From: Lonsdalea britannica
Lineage (GTDB): Bacteria; Pseudomonadota; Gammaproteobacteria; Enterobacterales; Enterobacteriaceae
Reading direction: 5' to 3'
Assembly (NCBI RefSeq): GCF_002111595.1
Contig: NZ_LUTN01000001.1
Span: forward strand, 267,569 to 331,568
Length of the DNA stretch: 64,000 nt
In this document: positions 9,831 to 18,174 of the stretch, one piece after another
How the letters are laid out: each line of letters starts with the position of its first letter
Numbering within the stretch: position 1 is the stretch's first letter
The notes under the pieces: model-generated
Databases searched by the model: none
What the model was told of the DNA's origin: nothing
Seen by the model: only the letters and a program-made list of their open reading frames with translations
Translations under genes and position numbers: made by a program

Positions 9831-10336
9831 TTTTTTCCGTGTTTTTATATCGGGTGGGGTTATTAACATCAATATCGAAGTATTATTGATTTAATTATTA
9901 ATTCGCTATGATAATTAATCGTCAGACCTTATTTTTTATTGTAAGTCACACCCAGCGATTCCCGATTCAGTAGGAGGATGGATGTGGTCTGTTTTATTTT
10001 TTTTTGATGTTTATCTCTTTGTGCCTCTGACGGGTTAGAGGCCGCCATTTCACACGTGTTAACCCCATGTAGCAACGCCGGCCGTCTGTCGGTTACTCTC
10101 GTATTCGATGTGGTCTATTTATTTTCTTCGTCATTATGGGTGTCAGAAATATTATATAGCCATGCACTTTATATGGGCATATTCATGCCAGAATGCCATT
10201 TCATGGTGCATAACATTCAGGGCGGAAATGATCGCGTTATCGGCGTCCTAATGCGTGAATTCGGTGCGATTATTTTCTTAAATTGGCAATCGTTTGCCTT
10301 TCAGAAAATAAATGAAATAAAGATGCGGTTTTTATT
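9831..10336. other. About 500-bp AT-rich intergenic region without a convincing gene
   Basis: Much more AT-rich than the flanking genes. A 101-codon frame at 10056-10361 has no family resemblance, has no good ribosome site and overlaps the xdhA promoter, so it was not called. No copy of the TTCTCA/TGAGAA palindrome was seen here. Confidence 0.5.
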
Positions 10337-10353
10337 TTGGTATGGGAATTGCT
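10337..10353 (+). promoter_or_regulatory. Sigma-54 (-24/-12) promoter of xdhAB
   Basis: TTGGTATGGGAATTGCT has GG and GC ten bases apart with TTGC. The following TCCTATT is identical to that after the ygfK promoter. It is 43 bp before the xdhA start. Confidence 0.65.
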
Positions 10354-10395
10354 CCTATTAAGACATCATCCGTTGATAACCCAGGATAAAACCGC

Positions 10396-11838
10396 ATGAT
10401 CCAATTTTTATTGCATGACACGCCGGTGGTTGAACGCGATCTCGATCCTGCCATGACCGTCTTGGCGTATTTGCGACAGCGAAGACGTCGCGTGGGCACC
10501 AAAGAGGGGTGCGGATCGGGCGATTGCGGCGCCTGCACCGTGGCGCTCGGTCGGGTAGAGCAGGGACGGTTGCATTATGAGACGGCCAGCGCCTGCCTGA
10601 TGCCGGTCAGCGCGTTGCAGGGTAAACAGCTGATTACCGTTGAGGATCTTCGGCAGCAGGGGGCGCTGCATCCCGTGCAACAGGCGGTCGTGGATCTGCA
10701 TGCTTCCCAATGTGGTTTCTGTACGCCGGGCATGGTGATGTCGCTGTTCGTGCTGCAAAAGCAGAGCTCGGGGTGGGATCGGGCGGAAGCCGAACAGGCG
10801 CTGGCGGGAAACCTGTGTCGCTGTACCGGCTATCGGCCGATTATGTCCGCGGCCCGCTACCTGTGCGAACATCCGACAGAAGACAGCTTTCGCCGTGACG
10901 AAGCCTTGACCGTTGCGCGGCTGGCGGCGCTGTCTCAGACAGAGGTAGAGACGCTCTCTCAGGGCGCGCGCGACTGCTTTATTCCCGCGACGTTGGACCA
11001 GCTGGCCGACTGTTATCAGCGCTATCCGCAGGCCCGGCTATTGGCGGGCGGGACCGATTTGATGCTGGAGATCGCGCAAGCGGCTGACGATGGCGCGCCT
11101 TTCATCGATCTGGATCAGGTGAGCGAGCTTCACCGCTGGCGGACGGATGAACACGCGTTTTATCTGGGCGCGGGGATGAGCATCACGCAGTGCGAAACGC
11201 TACTGGAGACGTCGATCCCCGCGTTTTCGCAGGTACTACGTCGTTTCGCCTCACGCCAAATTCGCAATCGCGGCACGTTAGGCGGCAATATCGCCAATGC
11301 TTCGCCCATCGGCGATACCCCGCCGATGCTGCTGGCGCTGGACGCCGAACTGCTGCTGCAACAAGGGGAGAGAACCCGCACGCTGCCGCTGCATGACTTC
11401 TTCCTGTCCTATCGCCACACCGCGTTAGAGGAGGGCGAATTTATTCGTGAGGTGAGGATCCCGCGCGGTCCGCGGTTGGATCATTTTCAGGCGTGGAAAG
11501 TCTCCAAGCGAGCAGACGACGATATTTCCATTGTCTTTGGCGCGTTTTCACTGCAACTCCAGCGCGGAAGGGTCGCCGAGGCGCGCGTCGCCTTCGGGGG
11601 AATGGATGCGATCCCCCGGCGGGCCGAGCGCTGTGAGCAGGCGCTGTTGCATCAGCCGTGGAACCGGGCGACGGTCGCCGCCGCCTGTCAGGCGCTGGAG
11701 CAGGACTTCACGCCGCTAAGCGATGCGCGCGCCAGCGCCGAATATCGCCGTCAGATCGCCAAAAATCTGCTGCTGCGTTACTACGAATGGATGCAAGGCG
11801 AAGCGCCCGAAACGGAGGCCGTCCCCCATGTCGCATAA
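10396..11838 (+). CDS. xdhA: Xanthine dehydrogenase small subunit (2Fe-2S + FAD)
   Basis: 480-residue electron-transfer subunit of a molybdenum hydroxylase. The N-terminal plant-type ferredoxin has CGSGDCGAC near residues 40-48. The second 2Fe-2S domain has CGFCTPGM near 107 and CRCTGYRP near 143. The FAD domain shows LLAGGTDLMLE near 216 and TLGGNIANASPIGD near 295. In E. coli these functions are split between separate Fe-S and FAD proteins in some loci (xdhB/xdhC, ygfM); here they are one polypeptide, as in the XdhA of Rhodobacter and Pseudomonas. Start ATG 10396 follows AGGA. The last 11 bp overlap xdhB, indicating coupled translation. Its own sigma-54 promoter sits upstream. Confidence 0.92.
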   Translation: MIQFLLHDTPVVERDLDPAMTVLAYLRQRRRRVGTKEGCGSGDCGACTVALGRVEQGRLHYETASACLMPVSALQGKQLITVEDLRQQGALHPVQQAVVDLHASQCGFCTPGMVMSLFVLQKQSSGWDRAEAEQALAGNLCRCTGYRPIMSAARYLCEHPTEDSFRRDEALTVARLAALSQTEVETLSQGARDCFIPATLDQLADCYQRYPQARLLAGGTDLMLEIAQAADDGAPFIDLDQVSELHRWRTDEHAFYLGAGMSITQCETLLETSIPAFSQVLRRFASRQIRNRGTLGGNIANASPIGDTPPMLLALDAELLLQQGERTRTLPLHDFFLSYRHTALEEGEFIREVRIPRGPRLDHFQAWKVSKRADDDISIVFGAFSLQLQRGRVAEARVAFGGMDAIPRRAERCEQALLHQPWNRATVAAACQALEQDFTPLSDARASAEYRRQIAKNLLLRYYEWMQGEAPETEAVPHVA

Positions 11839-14167
11839 TCCTTCACAGCCTGAACAAACCGCGCTGCAAGCGCAATTCCGCCAGCCGCTGCCCGGCGCGG
11901 TGGGGGATAGCCGCGTTCACGAGAGCGCGGAGCAACATGTCAGCGGCGAGGCGCGCTATATCGACGATCGTCCCGAACCGGAAGGCGTCCTGCATCTTTG
12001 CCCGCGTTTGAGCGATCACGCCCACGCGCGTATTCGGTCGCTGGACGTCGAACCCTGCTATCGCATTCCCGGCGTGGTGGCGGTCGTCACCCGGCAACAC
12101 ATCCCGGGGAATCCGGATATCGGCGCTTTGGCGCCGGGCGACCTGCTGCTGGCGGATGGCGAAGTGAACTATGCCGGACAGGTGGTGCTGGTGGTCGCGG
12201 CGGAAACCCGCGAAGCCGCCAGACGGGCCGCGCAGGCGGCGGTGATCGACTACGAGGTGCTCACGCCGATACTGGACGTGAAAGACGCGCTGGAAAAAAA
12301 GTGCTATGTCGAGCGTCCCTTTGAACATCGACGCGGCGATGTCGATGCGGCGTTGGCCCGCGCGACCCACCGCCTGACGGGCGAGTTCCACGTCGGCGGA
12401 CAGGAGCACTTTTATTTGGAAACGCAGTCCGCGTTGGTGTGTCCGGGCGAAAATCAGACGGTCACGGTCTACGCCTCCAGCCAGAATCCGACCGAGGTGC
12501 AAAAGCTGGTCGCCTCGGTGCTCGGCGTTCGCCAAAGCGAAGTCACGGTGGAAATGCGCCGTATGGGCGGCGCTTTCGGCGGCAAGGAGTCTCAAGGAGC
12601 GGCCGTCGCCTGTTTATGCGCGATTGCCGCGCGTGTGACGGAAAGACCGGTAAAAATGTGTCTGTCGCGGCGCGACGATATGCGTATCACCGGCAAGCGC
12701 CACGGTTTTTTCGTGCGCTATGAGGTGGGCATTGATGACCATGGCGTGTTCAGCGGCGTGAGGATCGATCTGGCGGCAAACTGCGGCCATTCGTTGGATC
12801 TCTCGGGATCGATTGTCGATCGCGCCATGTTCCACGCGGATAATGCCTATTATCTGGGGGATGCGCTCATTACCGGATACCGCTGCCGCACGCACACGGT
12901 TTCCAACACGGCCTTTCGCGGCTTCGGCGGCCCACAGGGGATGGCGGCGATTGAACAGGTCATCGAACATATCGCGCGTACCCTGCATTTGGACCCGCTG
13001 GAGGTCCGCAAGCGTAACTATTACGGGGTAGCGGATCGCAATGTGACCCACTACTACCAGCCGGTCAGACAAAATCTGCTGAACGAGATCACCGCGCGGC
13101 TGGAGCAGAGCGCCGCGTACAGTCAGCGCCGTGCGGAGATTGAGGTTTTTAACGCCCGTCACGCAACGTGGCGGCGCGGATTGGCGCTGATGCCCATCAA
13201 GTTCGGCATTTCGTTTACCGCCACGTTTCTCAACCAGGCTGGCGCGCTGCTGCTAGTGTATAGCGATGGCAGCGTGCAATTGAATCACGGCGGTACGGAG
13301 ATGGGGCAGGGGCTGAATACCAAGGTGGCGCAGATCGTGGCGCAGGTGCTGCAAATCGATATCGCATCGATTCAGGTCACCGCCACGCATACGGGGAAAG
13401 TGCCGAATACCTCGCCGACCGCGGCGTCCAGCGGCGCGGACTTAAACGGAAAAGCGGCCCAGCAGGCGGCGGAAATCATCAAGCAGCGACTCGTCACACT
13501 GCTGTGCCGCCTGTATGCCTGTGAACCGTCGGACGTCGCGTTTCATAATGGCGTCATACGCGCAGGCAGCCAGCATCTGACGTTTGCGCAGGTCGCGCAT
13601 CTGGCGTGGCTTAATCAGGTATCGCTGTCGGCCACGGGATACTATCGGGTGCCGGGCATTCATTACGATCGCGAGGCGGGACGCGGAGAGCCGTTTTATT
13701 ATTTTGTGTATGGCGCGGCCTGTGCGGAAGTGGCGGTGGATACGCTGACCGGCGAGTATCAGGTCAAGCGCGTCGATATCCTGCACGATGCGGGCGCTTC
13801 GCTGAATCCGGCGCTGGATATCGGGCAGGTGGAAGGCGGTTTCGTGCAGGGCATGGGCTGGGTGACGACGGAAGAGCTGGTGTGGAATGAGCAGGGGCGG
13901 CTGCTGACGGACACCGGCGCGACCTACAAAATCCCGACGGTCGCGGATATCCCGCACGATTTTCGCGTGCAGCTTCTGCCTGATACGGGCAACGCCGCAG
14001 AAACCGTGTTCCGCTCCAAAGCCGTGGGCGAGCCGCCGTTTATGCTCGGCATGGCCGTCTGGTGCGCGTTGCAGGATGCCGTCGCGCGACGGGATGAAGG
14101 GCCGCATCATCTGCTCGACCTTCCCGCAACGCCGGAGCGGGTATGGCGTGCGTTGCAGACGTTCTGA
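11828..14167 (+). CDS. xdhB: Xanthine dehydrogenase large, molybdopterin-binding subunit
   Basis: 779 residues from ATG 11828, which lies inside the 3' end of xdhA. Molybdenum-hydroxylase motifs occur in order: GGAFGGKES near 247, the substrate-site arginine in FRGFGGPQG near 364, GGTEMGQGLNTK near 490, and the general-base glutamate in AVGEPPFMLG near 734. These support an active hydroxylase oxidising xanthine/hypoxanthine or a related N-heterocycle. The cytoplasmic complex with XdhA would feed urate-type products into the YgfK/SsnA part of the pathway (inferred). A longer upstream reading in this frame overlaps xdhA and is not used. A hairpin follows at 14190-14219. Confidence 0.93.
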   Translation: MSHNPSQPEQTALQAQFRQPLPGAVGDSRVHESAEQHVSGEARYIDDRPEPEGVLHLCPRLSDHAHARIRSLDVEPCYRIPGVVAVVTRQHIPGNPDIGALAPGDLLLADGEVNYAGQVVLVVAAETREAARRAAQAAVIDYEVLTPILDVKDALEKKCYVERPFEHRRGDVDAALARATHRLTGEFHVGGQEHFYLETQSALVCPGENQTVTVYASSQNPTEVQKLVASVLGVRQSEVTVEMRRMGGAFGGKESQGAAVACLCAIAARVTERPVKMCLSRRDDMRITGKRHGFFVRYEVGIDDHGVFSGVRIDLAANCGHSLDLSGSIVDRAMFHADNAYYLGDALITGYRCRTHTVSNTAFRGFGGPQGMAAIEQVIEHIARTLHLDPLEVRKRNYYGVADRNVTHYYQPVRQNLLNEITARLEQSAAYSQRRAEIEVFNARHATWRRGLALMPIKFGISFTATFLNQAGALLLVYSDGSVQLNHGGTEMGQGLNTKVAQIVAQVLQIDIASIQVTATHTGKVPNTSPTAASSGADLNGKAAQQAAEIIKQRLVTLLCRLYACEPSDVAFHNGVIRAGSQHLTFAQVAHLAWLNQVSLSATGYYRVPGIHYDREAGRGEPFYYFVYGAACAEVAVDTLTGEYQVKRVDILHDAGASLNPALDIGQVEGGFVQGMGWVTTEELVWNEQGRLLTDTGATYKIPTVADIPHDFRVQLLPDTGNAAETVFRSKAVGEPPFMLGMAVWCALQDAVARRDEGPHHLLDLPATPERVWRALQTF

Positions 14168-14189
14168 GGCGCCGCTTTCAACGGAAATC

Positions 14190-14219
14190 AGGCCCGCGCA
14201 GCACGATCTGCGCGGGCCT
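14190..14219 (+). terminator. GC-rich hairpin after xdhB
   Basis: AGGCCCGCGCAG pairs with CTGCGCGGGCCT across a 6-base loop. No T-run follows, so termination is probable rather than certain. Confidence 0.5.
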
Positions 14220-14354
14220 GTAAGCGACCGCGGTTCAAACGCGGGTCAGCACTGGGAGGCGCTGATGCTCTGTCGGCGATGCGGCCCGGACTCAGCCCCG
14301 ATCCACTGGCGTCATGCGCGGAGTGACACGCAATGCGTAGGGGATTACCGAGGC

Positions 14355-14866
14355 TTATCGCGGATCGGTGGGGGTGTCGGCATCGTTGGACGAAGGCCAC
14401 TCCACGCCAACGCTTTTCATGCCTTTGGTGACATCCATCTCCGGGTGCGACAGCACGACGTCACGATAGGAGGGGCTGCCAATCACCACCGGTTTGAATG
14501 ACATGAACGTGGCGGTGATCTCTTCACGCAGATCATGGGGGACGTCGAAATCCTCGTAACACGCTTCAAGGCAGTCGAACATGGCCTGCCAGTGCTCTTC
14601 GGTCAGACCCATTCCACGATGGGCCGTCACCATATCCCGGCCGCGATATACCGCGTTGCCGCCCCAGTGTACGGCCAGAAAATCAACGAAATTGATATGT
14701 TCCTTGAGGAACGTGGATTCTGACATATGGCCCAGATATGCCCGATTTTGGGATGTGCCATCGCTTTTTTGAGGGCCGCGCCCGCAAATTGATGAATGGC
14801 ATCGTATCCGCCAAGACGGGTATACAGGGTGTCCTGACTGGGTTCTGCGGGGTGTTGACGAGTCAT
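14355..14866 (-). pseudogene. Truncated haemoglobin, frameshifted near 14738
   Basis: Bacterial group-type truncated globin, a haem protein that binds O2 or NO. The first frame (start 14866) encodes TLYTRLGGYDAIHQFAG and HPKIGHIW. The rest is in another frame: HINFVDFLAVHWGG, YRGRDMVTAHRGMGLTEEHW (with the candidate proximal histidine) and a long C-terminal extension ending near 14355. One base missing around 14735-14741 would join the parts as PKIGHYLGHMSES. It is the last gene of a minus-strand set with the MetA-like protein and nitrilase. Either a recent pseudogene or a sequencing error. Confidence 0.8.
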
Positions 14867-14932
14867 GTTGAGTCCTCCGATGATGATCAGCTAAGGTCAG
14901 TGCATTCGAAAACGTTCACCTGTCATGAAAAA

Positions 14933-15823
14933 TCAAAACAGGACGCCTAAACGCAACGTGGCGTTCAAATCCTGTTTAAATCCTTGTTTGACATCCAGAT
15001 CTCGCCCTAAGACCGCCTGCAATTGCACCGATGGCGTAAAAAAGTGCGAGGCAGAGATACGGGCGTAGGTGGTATTCAGGCGATCGCGCTGATTCACTCC
15101 TCCCACGCTGCTCTCTGCCCCCGTAATCCATCCGCCGCCGAAACCTACCCGCGTTTGCGGCGTGAAGTCATAGCGCAGATAGGCTTGATATTCGTAACGC
15201 GGTTTTTGTTCTAATGTCTGCCCTGACGCACCGTAGTCGTCGTTAGGCGTGACCCAGGAAACATCGGCGCCGGTATCGAAGGCCCAGTGAGGAGTGAAGT
15301 GGTGAATCCACGCGGCCTGAAGCAAGAAACGCCAGCGGTTTTCACCCATATTCAATGGGTTATCGTTGTTGTAATGACCCGTAGGCAGATAAATGTAGGG
15401 ACCGAGGGCCAAAACGTTGGTGCCCGCGGGATCCATATTGACGACGACTGGGGAGCCAACGACGACATCGCCGATACCGGAGGCGTCTCCCAATGCGCGG
15501 CTATCGCCATAGGCGGTAACGTTGCCAAACGGCAGAATGACCTGTGGCTGGATGCTGACATTTTCCATCGGATGATAAGCATGGATAAGGCGTAACATCG
15601 AGACTTCTGATTTGAGCTTATTGTCGCCCGCCGCCTTATTGCCTTGAGAATAATAAGCATCGCTATGATTGTACTGTAAATACGTCAGAAAAAAGGTGGC
15701 GTTGTCCGGCAGCATTTCATAGTCGCCAGGCGAAAATTCCAGCGCCTGCGCCGCATTCATCGCCGCGCCACTCACTAAGACGAAAAGGGCCATTCGTTGA
15801 TACTGCCGGACGGCTAATTTCAT
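14933..15823 (-). CDS. MetA-like outer-membrane protein (phenol_MetA_deg family)
   Basis: About 296 residues from ATG 15823, chosen because it follows AGGGGG and opens a signal peptide (MKLAVRQYQRMALFVLVSG, cleavage probably after AQA). The mature part is rich in alternating aromatic beta strands and ends in F (LRLGVLF), typical of an outer-membrane beta-barrel. Features such as YLPTGHYNNDNPLNMGENRW and RVGFGGGWITG match the family found beside aromatic-compound degradation genes. It lies 77 bp downstream of the nitrilase and could be its substrate porin (inferred). Confidence 0.82.
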   Translation of the reverse strand: MKLAVRQYQRMALFVLVSGAAMNAAQALEFSPGDYEMLPDNATFFLTYLQYNHSDAYYSQGNKAAGDNKLKSEVSMLRLIHAYHPMENVSIQPQVILPFGNVTAYGDSRALGDASGIGDVVVGSPVVVNMDPAGTNVLALGPYIYLPTGHYNNDNPLNMGENRWRFLLQAAWIHHFTPHWAFDTGADVSWVTPNDDYGASGQTLEQKPRYEYQAYLRYDFTPQTRVGFGGGWITGAESSVGGVNQRDRLNTTYARISASHFFTPSVQLQAVLGRDLDVKQGFKQDLNATLRLGVLF

Positions 15824-15900
15824 GATTATCCCCCTGTTCAGAAACTTGTTTTTATTAGATATCGCAAGGATGGCTCCGATCGTGTCGGAGCCTCGGTCTG

Positions 15901-16929
15901 TTAGCCCTGACTTTCCGGTAGCACGACCCATTCCGCCGTGGTCGCCGGAAACGGTTCGTCCGCTTCCGGTGGAGGCGTGACGGCGAGATTGACCACGGTC
16001 GGGTTAGCGGCGGAGTTAAACAGCAGTCGCGTGACGTCCGGGCGCGAGTAATGCCCCACCGGATCTGCGGCAGCCTTGGCAAAGGTGATCGCGGCGGGCT
16101 CCAGCGTCGCCATCAACAGTCCCTCTTCGTCTTCCGGCAGCGGCGTCGCCAGTTCGCCGCCATCCGGTCCAAAGATTCGCGCATGGCCGCCGCCGACTTT
16201 CAGCAGCTGGCGTTTGGTCTCATCGGTGCAGAGCTGCTCAATCATCTCCGGCGAGACGATGGCGCAGGGCGCGAGCACAAAGCATTGCCCCTCGGCGGCA
16301 TAAAGACGCGACGCCGCTACGTTGACGTCCGGACCCAGCGCCGCGGTCGCGCCCTGATAGAGGCTAAAACTGGGCCACGCGCCGATGTGGATTTGTTCAT
16401 GTTGGGCATACATCGCGTAGCGCGTCAGCGGCTGGAGATGCTCCCAGCAGCACAGCGCCCCCAGCGTGCCAAGCGGCGTGGAGAAGGTGCGCAGGGAGGA
16501 ACCGTCGCTTTCGCCAAACAGCGTACGTTCGACGTGAGTCGCTTTCAGCTTGCGACGCGTTGCGACCGTTTCGCCCTGGTTGTCGATTATCCACTGAGCG
16601 ATATACAGGCTGCCGTTATCACGCTCGCTGAATCCCAGCACAACCCAGATATTGTTGGCCTGCGCCGCTGCCGCGATGCGTTTCGCCTGCTCGCTGTCCA
16701 GCGTCAGCGAGTTCTGGTGATAGCGGTAAACCCACGGCATTACGGCGGCAGGGGAGTCCAGCCACAGGAACCAGGGATAGCCCGGGATCCACGTTTCCGG
16801 GAAAGCCACCAGCTCGGCGCCACGCTGTGCGGCCTCTTCGATCAGGGCGATGGTCTTATCCACCGTGGCATTGAGATCCATAAATACCGGGGCGGCCTGT
16901 ACGCAGGCGACGGTGATAGCTCGATTCAT
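15901..16929 (-). CDS. Nitrilase
   Basis: 342-residue carbon-nitrogen hydrolase converting a nitrile to acid and ammonia. The full catalytic triad is visible: E45 in AFPETWIPGYPW, K129 in RRKLKATHVER and C161 in GALCCWEHLQP. The CWEH signature and length are those of true nitrilases, not amidases. It is first gene of the minus-strand set and divergent from an AraC-type regulator, an arrangement typical of inducible nitrilase operons. In a plant-associated bacterium, plant-derived nitriles such as indole-3-acetonitrile are plausible substrates, but nothing in the sequence fixes this. Confidence 0.93.
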   Translation of the reverse strand: MNRAITVACVQAAPVFMDLNATVDKTIALIEEAAQRGAELVAFPETWIPGYPWFLWLDSPAAVMPWVYRYHQNSLTLDSEQAKRIAAAAQANNIWVVLGFSERDNGSLYIAQWIIDNQGETVATRRKLKATHVERTLFGESDGSSLRTFSTPLGTLGALCCWEHLQPLTRYAMYAQHEQIHIGAWPSFSLYQGATAALGPDVNVAASRLYAAEGQCFVLAPCAIVSPEMIEQLCTDETKRQLLKVGGGHARIFGPDGGELATPLPEDEEGLLMATLEPAAITFAKAAADPVGHYSRPDVTRLLFNSAANPTVVNLAVTPPPEADEPFPATTAEWVVLPESQG

Positions 16930-17100
16930 CAGGGGTGCCTCTCTCCGTTGAAATAACGATGTGTTCGCTGTTTTTTATAAGGGGAACGGTGTTTCGCGCG
17001 TTATGACCAGAAGGAAGTCACTCTTGACTGAGAAGGAACTCCCGATGGCACACAACTTGCAGCTTCCGCCGCGTGGGGAACAACACGATGGAGCTGCCGC

Positions 17101-18054
17101 ATGAAGGTGTTTGATACCGGAGAGGTGCTTGCCAGAGAACGTCACAGCTACTGGCGTGAAGCGATAAGCCAGACTTTCGTACCGTTAGAGTGCCGGATCG
17201 GCGACGGCGATTTTCATGGGCGATTACAGTCGCGCGCGCTATCGGATATTGCGCTGGTCAATGTGCAGGGCGCGCCGCAGACGGTGACGCGTACTCAAGG
17301 TCGGCTACATCAGTATTGCGATGATGTCATCCTGTTGAGCATGGTCAGACACGGTCGGACAGGCGTCGTTCAGGGTGGGCGAGAGGCGACGCTTGGCCGT
17401 GGCGAATTCGCGTTGTACGACACGCGCGCGCCTTACGAACTGCACCTGAATGGGGAGTTTCAGCAACTGGTGGTGCAATTTCCCCGACTGCATTTACAGC
17501 GTCGCTTAGGGCGGGTGGACGACTTGACCGCGGTGAGCTTCGGCGGCTCGCATCCGCTCAGTGGGCTGACCGCGAGTTTTCTCGATGGCTTGTTTAATCT
17601 GCCGGATGAATTGCCTAAACAGCACCAGCAGCGGCTGATTGATCAGGCGATGGATCTGCTGGCGACGATTATCGCCGATCATCGCAGTCATTCGGCTCAG
17701 TCTACGACGGCCAGTATGCTGTTTTTACAAATAAAAATGCTGATTAACGACAATCTCTCAGATCCGGATTTAAACCTTAAAGCGGTCGCCCAACGTTTTA
17801 AAATCACGCCTCGCTACCTCAGCATGTTATTTCAACGGGAAGGTCACACATTCGGTCGCTATCTGTTAACGGCGCGGTTAAACCGGTGCGCGGAAACCTT
17901 GCGAGACCGAGGCGCGAGGCACGGTTCGGTCAGTGATATCGCCTACCGCTGGGGATTTAGCGATCCCGCCTATTTTTCGAGAGAATTTAAGAAAATGTTC
18001 GGTGCAACGCCGAGCCATTTTGTTCGGGCGCAACCGACGACGGTCGGGCAGTAA
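17101..18054 (+). CDS. AraC-family regulator, divergent from nitrilase (NitR-like)
   Basis: 317 residues. The N-terminal ~180 residues form an AraC-binding-like domain of the NitR/FeaR type. The C-terminal ~100 residues are two helix-turn-helix motifs (LKAVAQRFKITPRYLSMLFQ; VSDIAYRWGFSDPAYFSREF) ending in the family signature FKKMFGATPSHFR-like. It starts 171 bp from the nitrilase start on the opposite strand, so it most likely senses the nitrile or its product and activates the nitrilase operon (inferred). GGAG precedes ATG 17101. Confidence 0.88.
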   Translation: MKVFDTGEVLARERHSYWREAISQTFVPLECRIGDGDFHGRLQSRALSDIALVNVQGAPQTVTRTQGRLHQYCDDVILLSMVRHGRTGVVQGGREATLGRGEFALYDTRAPYELHLNGEFQQLVVQFPRLHLQRRLGRVDDLTAVSFGGSHPLSGLTASFLDGLFNLPDELPKQHQQRLIDQAMDLLATIIADHRSHSAQSTTASMLFLQIKMLINDNLSDPDLNLKAVAQRFKITPRYLSMLFQREGHTFGRYLLTARLNRCAETLRDRGARHGSVSDIAYRWGFSDPAYFSREFKKMFGATPSHFVRAQPTTVGQ

Positions 18055-18174
18055 TGGAGTGACGAACAGATCCATTGTATCCATCACCACGGTCTTGAAT
18101 ATGCCTCTTACTATGTCAGCGCCGCTGAATAAAACGGGCCATATCGTCCGTTCTATGGCCCCAGTCGATCATCG

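Noticed and set aside
10056..10361. 101-codon frame between ssnA and xdhA
   Set aside because: AT-rich, no family resemblance, no ribosome site and overlaps the sigma-54 promoter of xdhA.
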